From positions 1 to 10,902 of the forward strand of contig DARY01000005.1 in NCBI GenBank assembly GCA_002503545.1: a stretch of DNA of 10,902 nucleotides, in the 5' to 3' direction. The translations under genes were made by a program, and so were the position numbers. Positions within the stretch are counted from its first letter, which is position 1; every line of letters begins with the position of its first letter. Under the pieces are notes generated by a model that was not told the origin of the DNA, did not search any database, and was given only the letters and a program-made list of their open reading frames with translations. Of this stretch, positions 6,715-10,902 are shown piece by piece. This stretch comes from Candidatus Methanomethylophilus sp. UBA78. GTDB taxonomy: Archaea; Thermoplasmatota; Thermoplasmata; Methanomassiliicoccales; Methanomethylophilaceae.

Positions 6715-7688
6715 CATCCGACGCTGTCCGCATCCGCTGTCTTCCCGTCTCTGTTCCAGGACCTGAGGACGGACGAGACGAGGGAGAGCACCGGGAGTTC
6801 TATCAGGGGCCCTATGACCAGTGCCAGAGCTATCAAGGGACGGTCCGGGAAGGCGGCTACGGCGATCGCCAGGGCCAGAGGGGAGTTTCTGGCCAGGGTG
6901 GTGAAGTTCAGGGCCACTATGTCCCTGCGGGGGAATCCCTGGGTCCTTCCCACCAACTGTGCCAGTATGAAAGCGGCCGAGAAGAATGCGAGCAGCGGCA
7001 CGAACAGTTTCAGCAGCAGGGCGGGGTCGTCGGTCAGGGCGTCCCCCTCCGAGGCGAACATCACGACGACCGCCAGACAGAGGAACAGGAGCTGCAGGCC
7101 GTCGCCCCTCTCCGACAGGAATCTTTCCGCGCTCTCTTTCCCGGCGGTGAGTCTTTTCGTCACCATCGCCGCGAGGAACGGGACGGCCAGGACCGCGGCC
7201 GCATCCATCAGCATGGACGAGGCGTCCATGCTGATGTCGTCCCCCATGAACACCAGGAGATAGACCGGCAGGAGCACGATCTGGAGGATCAGGTTGAGGG
7301 GCAGGATGGACATACCCAGCTCCACATTCCCTCTGCTCATGCCCGTGAAGACGATGTACCAGTCGGTGCACGGGGTGACCAGCAGCATCATGAGTCCTAT
7401 CCGTATGTCGGCCGAATCGGGGAAGAACAGAAGACCCAGACCGTAGGCGAGCAGCGGAGTGAAGACGAAGTTTATGGCCGCCGCGGATGCGGTGAAGCGG
7501 ACGTTGGTAAGAGACCTCTTCAGCTGACCCAGATCCACGGAGAGGAAGAGGACGTACAGCAGCATCATGAGGAATATCTCTATGGCCGCCGCAGGTGCGG
7601 ATCCGAGCGGCGTGAGGTCTCCCAACACTATCCCTGCGACCGCCGCGGATATGATCAATATCGGCTGCCCTCTCCCCAGAAGGTCCAT
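6714..7688 (-). CDS. acr3: Acr3-type arsenite efflux permease
   Basis: Membrane transporter of the BASS/Acr3 group (324 aa), predicted to export arsenite using the proton gradient. About ten hydrophobic segments are visible, roughly 9-23, 36-50, 66-87, 97-115, 126-147, 157-177, 197-212, 224-246, 257-281 and 284-308. TPCTDW (105-110) carries Cys107 and GPLIELPVL (293-301) carries Glu297. These correspond to the essential TM4 Cys and TM9 Glu known from characterised Acr3 proteins. ATG at 7688 is chosen because a strong TATA box lies about 27 bases upstream, giving a leaderless mRNA. A GTG at 7826 would add 46 Arg-rich residues that resemble translated non-coding DNA. No arsR or arsC gene is adjacent; only a MarR gene without Cys is nearby. 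Confidence 0.87.
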   Translation of the reverse strand: MDLLGRGQPILIISAAVAGIVLGDLTPLGSAPAAAIEIFLMMLLYVLFLSVDLGQLKRSLTNVRFTASAAAINFVFTPLLAYGLGLLFFPDSADIRIGLMMLLVTPCTDWYIVFTGMSRGNVELGMSILPLNLILQIVLLPVYLLVFMGDDISMDASSMLMDAAAVLAVPFLAAMVTKRLTAGKESAERFLSERGDGLQLLFLCLAVVVMFASEGDALTDDPALLLKLFVPLLAFFSAAFILAQLVGRTQGFPRRDIVALNFTTLARNSPLALAIAVAAFPDRPLIALALVIGPLIELPVLSLVSSVLRSWNRDGKTADADSVG

Positions 7689-7710
7689 GTCGGGCCATCG
7701 TTTTCGGTGT

Positions 7711-7722
7711 TTTAAAAAATAA
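7711..7722 (-). promoter_or_regulatory. TATA box of acr3
   Basis: The - strand reads TTATTTTTTAAA, about 27 bases upstream of the ATG at 7688. Initiation would fall at or just before the start codon, so the message is probably leaderless. Confidence 0.65.
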
Positions 7723-7815
7723 CTGCGGAAACGGTCTTGTCGGAACTCCGGCAGATTTCCGTGCGGATCCATCCGGGTCCTCCGGGCGGGATATCGCCAG
7801 GTCTGTATGATCGCG

Positions 7816-7839
7816 GCATCTGGCACACGCCCTAGATGC
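7816..7839. repeat. Small inverted repeat upstream of acr3
   Basis: GCATCT (7816-7821) pairs with AGATGC (7834-7839) around a 12-base loop. CGGCA and TGCCG just outside could extend the stem with a bulge. It lies in the 236-bp gap between acr3 and the asparagine-synthase-like gene. If transcription starts near the palindrome at 7858-7880, it would be in the acr3 leader. Confidence 0.35.
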
Positions 7840-7857
7840 TGCCGTATGATTTGCGGA

Positions 7858-7880
7858 TGTGTAAAAAATCATTTTACACA
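7858..7880. promoter_or_regulatory. Perfect 9+5+9 palindrome, candidate operator
   Basis: TGTGTAAAA and TTTTACACA are exact reverse complements separated by five bases. The gap here has no gene. A TATA-like GATTATAG (- strand, 7892-7885) lies just upstream in the acr3 direction, so the palindrome would cover the initiation region, a normal place for an archaeal repressor. On the - strand it also holds TTTTTT and could act as a terminator for the gene ending at 7925. The symmetry is seen directly; the role is inferred. Confidence 0.6.
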
Positions 7881-7884
7881 GTAT

Positions 7885-7892
7885 CTATAATC
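7885..7892 (-). promoter_or_regulatory. Possible distal TATA box upstream of acr3
   Basis: GATTATAG on the - strand would direct initiation near 7862, inside the palindrome and about 175 bases before the acr3 ATG. No other gene lies downstream in this direction, so it could only drive acr3 or a short RNA. Confidence 0.3.
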
Positions 7893-7924
7893 GGTTCCGA
7901 ACGGGATCCGTCGCGGCATGTGTT

Positions 7925-8869
7925 TCAGGCACGTCCGTCCCGCACGATCCTCTCGTACAGTCCCGTCACGGCGTCCGATGCCGTAAGCCCCTGCCTCCTG
8001 AGTATATCCTCAGCCTTCGCCTTGAGTATGGGATCCACCCGGGCGGTCACAATCGAACCCCTCCCCATCCTGGATTTGCCTTTGAAGGCATCCTCGCACA
8101 CCGAGTCTATGAACTCGTTGTACTCCATCCCCCTGTCGCGGGCCATGCCGCGTATGAGGTCGGTGGTGCCGGAGCCGTACTGGGACGACTTCTTTATCCT
8201 GTCCGCCAGGAATCCGTACCCCAGATCCCTGGCCACGTCCTTGAGGACCGATTTGCGGGACTGCATGTCCGCCGGTTTCATCTCCAATATGTCTATCTTG
8301 GATATCTCGCCGAGGACGGAAGCGTCAAGATACGGATATATCAGCGTCTTGCCGAAGTGTCTGGCGATCCTCCTCTCGCAGGGGACGGATATCTCGTTCA
8401 GCCTCTGCTTGGCCGCCTCGACGAGCATGGCGTAGTCCTCGTCCGAGGCTCCGACGAATTTGGCACAGCCCATGAAGTACTCGTCCGAACCCTGTCCCGA
8501 GAGGACCACCTCCTCTTTCGCGGCCATGCATACGCTGAACAGCTGCAGTTCGTAGGAGATGGTGAAGGGGTCGTCGGTGTCCCCCGCCAGGGCCAGCTCC
8601 GCGATCATGTCGCATATGTTGCTCTTGGAGATCTGCACATGGTTCCACGGGAGCGAGATCTTCTCCGCGAGGTCCTTGGCCATGGCCACGTCGAAGGCGT
8701 TGGAAGTCCCGCAGGTGTAAAGGGTGACGGAATCCGCATAGTCTTTGGCTATGGAGGAGACCAGTCCGGAGTCCAGCCCTCCCGAGCATGCGACGGCGAC
8801 ATCCCTGCCCTCGACGCTGCGTCTGATGACGTCTACGATGGCGTCGCGGAGTCCGGTACGGCAAGTCAT
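7925..8869 (-). CDS. Asparagine-synthase-like ATP-pyrophosphatase fused to a RelB/DinJ-type ribbon-helix-helix domain
   Basis: A 314-aa protein in two parts. Residues 20-260 resemble the synthetase domain of asparagine synthase B, which activates a carboxylate by adenylation. They carry PP-loop SGGLDS (29-34), SGQGSDEYF (124-132), YPYLD (178-182) and KKSSQYGSG (226-234). The N-terminal glutaminase domain with its catalytic Cys is absent, so any amidation would use free ammonia or a partner. Residues about 272-314 look like a RelB/DinJ antitoxin ribbon-helix-helix domain: strand IVTARVD, helix PILKAKAEDILRRQGL, then TASDAV starting a second helix. No toxin gene follows. The start at 8869 is a choice: an upstream in-frame codon at 8926 would add 19 low-quality residues. 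The cupin gene lies 78 bp upstream on the same strand. The substrate is unknown. The synthase part is secure; the DNA-binding call is from pattern only. Confidence 0.82.
   Translation of the reverse strand: MTCRTGLRDAIVDVIRRSVEGRDVAVACSGGLDSGLVSSIAKDYADSVTLYTCGTSNAFDVAMAKDLAEKISLPWNHVQISKSNICDMIAELALAGDTDDPFTISYELQLFSVCMAAKEEVVLSGQGSDEYFMGCAKFVGASDEDYAMLVEAAKQRLNEISVPCERRIARHFGKTLIYPYLDASVLGEISKIDILEMKPADMQSRKSVLKDVARDLGYGFLADRIKKSSQYGSGTTDLIRGMARDRGMEYNEFIDSVCEDAFKGKSRMGRGSIVTARVDPILKAKAEDILRRQGLTASDAVTGLYERIVRDGRA
8048..8064 (-). promoter_or_regulatory. Internal Shine-Dalgarno and GTG before the ribbon-helix-helix part
   Basis: Within the gene at 7925-8869, GGAGG (- strand, 8064-8060) lies nine bases before an in-frame GTG (8050-8048). 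Starting there would make a 41-residue protein consisting almost exactly of the ribbon-helix-helix domain. Spacing and strength are as good as a real site, but GGAGG can also arise from Gly/Arg codons. Confidence 0.3.
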
Positions 8870-8921
8870 ATTCCCCCGAACGCGGACCCGATGATAATCC
8901 TGACGCCCGCAGGTACGGCGG

Positions 8922-8940
8922 GGCATCCCTCTCGGATGCC
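8922..8940. repeat. 7-bp perfect hairpin between cupin and asparagine-synthase-like genes
   Basis: GGCATCC (8922-8928) and GGATGCC (8934-8940) pair perfectly around a five-base loop, eight bases past the cupin stop. No T run follows on the - strand, so it is more likely an mRNA-stabilising or processing hairpin than a terminator. Confidence 0.45.
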
Positions 8941-8947
8941 TCGGAGT

Positions 8948-9277
8948 TCACCGCCTGTTCACCACGGTGAACAGCACCAGGTCCGCATCCCCGTCATTGA
9001 TTATGGTGTGGGAGCTCCCCTTAGGGCAGATATGGCATATGCCCGGGGAAAGAGCCTCCTCCACACCGTCGCATACAGCTCTCCCCCTACCTTCTATAAT
9101 GTAGTTTATGTCGTCTCCGGACGTCTGCTCGTGGAGTCCTATCGAGGAACCTGCGGGGATCCGGGTGACAATCACCCTCGTATGCTCGTCGTTGTACATC
9201 CTTGCGGTCACGGAGCCTTCGCCGCCGTTCATGTGCGGGATCTCCGCTTCACCCATGCTGCCGAAGTCGATCCTCAT
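8948..9277 (-). CDS. Single-domain cupin protein
   Basis: Small beta-barrel protein of 109 aa that resembles a family common in gut and other anaerobes, with the N-terminal GGEGS block (18-22) and a cupin core. Cupin motif 1 is PAGSSIGLHEQTSGDD followed by INYIIEGRG (57-65). It has His49, but the second His is Gln51 and the usual Glu is Asp at 55/56. Motif 2 is CPKGSSHTIIN (84-94) with His90. Metal binding is therefore possible but with altered ligands. No function is known for this group. The TATA-like - strand GTATTTTAC near 9305 lies 28 bases upstream of the ATG, so the transcript is nearly leaderless. It may be cotranscribed with the asparagine-synthase-like gene 78 bp downstream. Confidence 0.85.
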   Translation of the reverse strand: MRIDFGSMGEAEIPHMNGGEGSVTARMYNDEHTRVIVTRIPAGSSIGLHEQTSGDDINYIIEGRGRAVCDGVEEALSPGICHICPKGSSHTIINDGDADLVLFTVVNRR

Positions 9278-9355
9278 GGATTTTCAGGATATGCTTCAAG
9301 GTAAAATACTGCGTGATGGAAAAATCGATATCGTCCGTATGTTTACAAATCCCCT
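9278..9355. promoter_or_regulatory. Divergent promoter region of cupin and sfsA genes
   Basis: This 78-bp gap holds a - strand TATA-like GTATTTTAC around 9305 for the cupin gene. On the + strand, an A/T-rich AAAAATCGATATCG near 9325 lies about 30 bases before the sfsA ATG. No Shine-Dalgarno site is seen for either gene. Confidence 0.4.
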
Positions 9356-10090
9356 ATGGGCGGGATTGTTTTCGGTACGCCTCTCACCGAGGGGGTCATC
9401 CTGAAAAGGAACAGCATCTATACGATGACCGTGGATGTGGAAGGCGCGGAGACGGTATGCCATTGCCCCACCACCGGGAGGATCGGCAACATCGACCTGG
9501 CGGGAAGGCCCTGCCTCCTCTCCCCGTCGGACAACCCTGAGAGGAAGACGAAATACACCGTCGAGGCGGTCAGTCTCGGCCGCCCCGGGGACGGGGTCAA
9601 GGAATGGATCGGCATAAACCAGAACGCCGCCAACAGGTACGTGGAGCATTACCTCAGGAACGGAGGGTTCGCCGAGATGATCGGTACGGGGGAGGTGCAG
9701 AGGGAGAAGTTCCTAGGCAACTCCAAACTGGATTTCCTGGTGGGAGACAACTATCTGGAGGTCAAGACCCCTCTGCAGCACCTTCAGGTCGATGTGCCCG
9801 ATTACGTTAAAACGAAGAAGGTCACCCCTTTCTCCTCCACGGACAGGATGACGAGGCACATCCAGGAGCTGGCGGACAGCCTGCAGTCGCATCAGAAGGC
9901 GGTGCTTCTGATAGTGTTCCTGTACGATAATCCCGGATTCAGGATCGTCGAGAGGAGCACCAACTACGAGGAGGTCAGCAGGATCGTGGACGACTGCGTC
10001 TCCAGAGGCGTGGAGATCTGGCAGGCGAATTTCAGACTGGACCGCAACGGAGTGGAGCTGGACAGGTTCTGGAAGATCAGAGTGGAGTGA
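9356..10090 (+). CDS. sfsA: SfsA family DNA-binding/nuclease-like protein
   Basis: A 244-aa protein of the SfsA family, named after the E. coli sugar fermentation stimulation protein and thought to bind or cleave nucleic acid. Family blocks appear in order: HCPTTGR (36-42), PSDNPERKTKYT (57-68), WIGIN (84-88) with the following NR pair (93-94), GNSKLDF (121-127) and EVKT (135-138). Asp126 and the Glu135-x-Lys137 pair fit the PD-(D/E)xK nuclease pattern. The N-terminal part is the OB-fold-like region in known members. Length is normal and the gene is intact. It is monocistronic here, divergent from the cupin gene and convergent with a tRNA gene. Its physiological role in archaea is not established. 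The ATG at 9356 places the conserved N-terminal block at the usual distance. Confidence 0.92.
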   Translation: MGGIVFGTPLTEGVILKRNSIYTMTVDVEGAETVCHCPTTGRIGNIDLAGRPCLLSPSDNPERKTKYTVEAVSLGRPGDGVKEWIGINQNAANRYVEHYLRNGGFAEMIGTGEVQREKFLGNSKLDFLVGDNYLEVKTPLQHLQVDVPDYVKTKKVTPFSSTDRMTRHIQELADSLQSHQKAVLLIVFLYDNPGFRIVERSTNYEEVSRIVDDCVSRGVEIWQANFRLDRNGVELDRFWKIRVE

Positions 10091-10137
10091 TTCCGTTCGG
10101 CAGACCGTATACTCGGCCGCAACGGATGGCGAATCGC

Positions 10138-10142
10138 AAAAA
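10138..10142 (-). terminator. T-run terminator of tRNA-Ser
   Basis: The - strand has TTTTT about 22 bases after the tRNA CCA end. Oligo-T is sufficient for archaeal RNA polymerase termination. It also marks the border with the convergent sfsA gene. Confidence 0.5.
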
Positions 10143-10163
10143 TTTCGATGCCGGATGATGGAA

Positions 10164-10249
10164 TGGCGTGGAGGGAGGGATTCGAACCCCCGGGTCCTAC
10201 GGACACCAGATTAGCAGTCTGGCGCCTTACCAGGCTGGGCCACCTCCAC
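10164..10249 (-). tRNA. tRNA-Ser (anticodon GCT), CCA encoded
   Basis: A complete class II cloverleaf can be drawn on the - strand. Acceptor GTGGAGG pairs perfectly with CCTCCAC. The D stem is GCC/GGC. The anticodon stem is CCAGA/TCTGG around loop CTGCTAA, giving anticodon GCT for AGC/AGU serine codons. The long variable arm is GTCC-GTA-GGAC, as required for serine. The T stem is GGGGG/CCCTC with loop TTCGAAT. The discriminator base G (10167), typical of tRNA-Ser, is followed by an encoded CCA (10166-10164). No intron is present. Confidence 0.96.
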
Positions 10250-10273
10250 GTGTATCGGCGCATAATGCTTATT

Positions 10274-10285
10274 CCTATTAAAAAA
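10274..10285 (-). promoter_or_regulatory. TATA box of tRNA-Ser
   Basis: The - strand reads TTTTTTAATAGG about 31 bases upstream of the tRNA 5' end. This spacing suits an archaeal promoter starting just before the mature tRNA. Confidence 0.6.
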
Positions 10286-10430
10286 CATAGGTCGGCGGGC
10301 CGTCGGCCCGTTCCGCGGCAGCATACACGCTTTTATTCTTCATCTTACATTCTATATTATTAAAGGATGAAGGCGGCGCGATCCCCCGTGTTTCCGCACG
10401 GATCGGAGGGTTGGGGGCCTCATCAGTAAT
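10286..10430. other. Gene-free stretch upstream of rRNA promoters with inverted repeats
   Basis: No gene is seen. CGGGCC (10296-10301) and GGCCCG (10305-10310) form a compact hairpin. CTTCATC (10338-10344) and GATGAAG (10366-10372) form a perfect 7-bp inverted pair around an A/T-rich core, TATATTATTAAA, that could itself be a TATA box. CCGTG and CACGG form a further small repeat near 10386-10400. Confidence 0.45.
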
Positions 10431-10440
10431 CTATATATAC
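10431..10440 (+). promoter_or_regulatory. Upstream rRNA promoter P1 TATA box
   Basis: CTATATATAC is an A/T-only island in GC-rich DNA and predicts initiation around 10460, leaving a leader of about 425 bases before 16S rRNA. Tandem promoters are common for archaeal rRNA genes. ATCTA and TAGAT flank the box symmetrically. Confidence 0.5.
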
Positions 10441-10494
10441 TAGATGTTTATAGTGGGATTTACCTTGAATCAGCTGGAAACGGCGGGTTTAAGG

Positions 10495-10510
10495 GGAAGC
10501 AACTGCTTCC
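10495..10510. repeat. Near-perfect palindrome in rRNA upstream region
   Basis: GGAAGCA and TGCTTCC are exact reverse complements separated by two bases. As RNA from P1 it folds into a stem with an AACT loop and can be extended by a G-U and a G-C pair. It could be an operator or a leader hairpin. Confidence 0.5.
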
Positions 10511-10515
10511 TCGGA

Positions 10516-10528
10516 AGTATTAAATACT
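10516..10528. promoter_or_regulatory. Palindromic A/T-rich element, possible middle rRNA promoter
   Basis: AGTAT and ATACT flank TAA symmetrically. The centre ATTAAAT could serve as a TATA box with initiation near 10550. It shares AGTAT/ATACT half-sites with the palindrome at 10651-10662. Confidence 0.35.
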
Positions 10529-10630
10529 ACCCAGGAATCAGGGAATTCACACGATGTAACCGCTGCGCCCTTTCCGAAGGTTTGCGGCGACACTGTATCG
10601 TGCATCTGGAATGCGAAAAACATCCCGGAT

Positions 10631-10646
10631 GAAAAGGCTTATATAT
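10631..10646 (+). promoter_or_regulatory. Main rRNA promoter P2 (BRE and TATA box)
   Basis: A purine-rich GAAAAGG (10631-10637), suitable as a TFB recognition element, precedes TTATATAT (10639-10646). This is the best archaeal promoter in the window. Initiation is expected around 10667-10670, giving a 16S leader of about 215 bases. Confidence 0.75.
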
Positions 10647-10650
10647 CTCT

Positions 10651-10662
10651 CCAGTATACTGG
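10651..10662. promoter_or_regulatory. Perfect 12-bp palindrome between P2 TATA box and predicted start
   Basis: CCAGTATACTGG is identical to its reverse complement. It sits five bases after the TATA box and before the expected start site, where a bound protein would block polymerase. This makes it a candidate operator for rRNA synthesis, but no regulator is known from the sequence. Confidence 0.5.
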
Positions 10663-10671
10663 GGGATGCGC

Positions 10672-10699
10672 GAGAACACAGCCTCAAAGATGTGTTCTC
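10672..10699 (+). other. Hairpin at the start of the 16S leader
   Basis: GAGAACACA (10672-10680) pairs perfectly with TGTGTTCTC (10691-10699) around a ten-base loop. It begins within a few bases of the predicted P2 start, so it would be the first structure of the pre-rRNA. A second stem, GGAGA (10706-10710) with TCTCC (10718-10722), follows directly. Confidence 0.6.
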
Positions 10700-10735
10700 C
10701 AATATGGAGAGCCAAGATCTCCGCCTGCGGGCGTG

Positions 10736-10800
10736 CACTCTTGAGCTCTGACGTTCGATGCTACGAATGTCTCGTGTAAAACGGACATTCGAATAGAGTG
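10736..10800 (+). other. Large leader stem-loop before 16S rRNA
   Basis: The outer arms CACTCT (10736-10741) and AGAGTG (10795-10800) enclose a perfect 8-bp inner stem, CGAATGTC (10764-10771) with GACATTCG (10784-10791). It may guide pre-16S processing. The classical archaeal processing stem pairs the leader with the trailer beyond the window and cannot be tested here. Confidence 0.55.
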
Positions 10801-10884
10801 TGCCGTCACGGGACATAGGTGAAACGTGGTAAACTGCCAGTTTCAAGTTTCATTCATCTGATGACGAAAAGTCAATAAGATTTG

Positions 10885-10902
10885 ACTCCGGTTGATCCTG
10901 CC
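10885..10902 (+). rRNA. 16S ribosomal RNA, first 18 bases
   Basis: ACTCCGGTTGATCCTGCC is the conserved archaeal 16S 5' end, and the gene continues beyond the window. The exact mature first base is placed at 10885 by similarity to other archaea and may be off by a few bases. Confidence 0.93.

Noticed and set aside
7689..7826. In-frame extension of acr3 to a GTG start at 7826 (46 extra residues)
   Set aside because: The added segment is Arg-rich and unlike a transporter N-terminus, and it overlaps a strong TATA box placed correctly for the ATG at 7688.
7689..7924. A RelE-like toxin partner for the ribbon-helix-helix domain
   Set aside because: The 236-bp gap has no frame long enough for a RelE-size protein and no recognisable fragment of one, so this is not an ordinary toxin-antitoxin pair.
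8870..8926. 19-residue N-terminal extension of the asparagine-synthase-like protein
   Set aside because: The sequence is Arg/Cys-rich and overlaps the hairpin region. ATG at 8869 leaves a natural start for the domain.
10495..10510. NrpR operator in the rRNA upstream region
   Set aside because: The NrpR site is GGAA-N6-TTCC; here the spacing is eight, so the match is not good enough to call.
10444..10632. A 62-codon open frame in the rRNA upstream region
   Set aside because: It has no ribosome binding site and no recognisable domain, it begins four bases after the P1 TATA box and so before any transcript start, and it spans palindromes.
1..10902. CRISPR arrays, insertion sequences, prophage genes or attachment sites
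   Set aside because: No spaced direct repeats, transposase, integrase or phage-like genes were seen. The tRNA-Ser gene has no duplicated 3' end in the window.

Overview
The window reads as chromosomal DNA of a GC-rich methanogenic archaeon, most likely of the Methanomassiliicoccales (Thermoplasmata). Supporting this are MvhG/MvhA [NiFe]-hydrogenase subunits, archaeal SRP19 and ribosomal protein S8e, an archaeal 16S rRNA 5' end, TATA-box promoters placed so close to start codons that most mRNAs must be leaderless or nearly so, and the complete absence of TAG among the 12 stop codons (2 TAA, 10 TGA). TAG avoidance fits a pyrrolysine-decoding lineage. The order-level assignment is an inference; no database search was run.

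Layout. (1) Bases 1-2347, + strand: the 3' part of mvhG and complete mvhA, the core of the F420-non-reducing hydrogenase that feeds electrons to heterodisulfide reductase. (2) 2484-4986, - strand: a tight housekeeping cluster, SRP19 then bifunctional NAD(P)H-hydrate repair enzyme Nnr then an archaeal metallophosphoesterase. (3) 5091-5471, - strand: ribosomal protein S8e with its own promoter and terminator. (4) 5518-6662: a second metallophosphoesterase (-) divergent from a MarR-type regulator (+). (5) 6714-7688, - strand: an Acr3-type arsenite efflux permease with a 236-bp upstream region holding a perfect 9+5+9 palindrome. (6) 7925-9277, - strand: a cupin gene followed by a glutaminase-less asparagine-synthase-like protein whose last ~43 residues look like a RelB/DinJ ribbon-helix-helix DNA-binding domain. 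(7) 9356-10090, + strand: SfsA nuclease-like protein. (8) 10164-10249, - strand: tRNA-Ser(GCT) with encoded CCA. (9) 10286-10884: a roughly 600-bp promoter/leader region with at least two TATA boxes, several palindromes and strong leader hairpins, leading into the first 18 bases of 16S rRNA.

The most unusual item is the AsnB-like/ribbon-helix-helix fusion: an ATP-pyrophosphatase-type ligase apparently joined to a DNA-binding domain, with an internal Shine-Dalgarno-GTG that could also release the DNA-binding part alone, and a perfect palindrome 45 bp beyond its stop codon in the arsenite permease upstream region. This suggests, as a hypothesis only, a 'trigger enzyme' (compare PutA) that couples a metabolic reaction to transcription. 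The other genes look like ordinary core genes.
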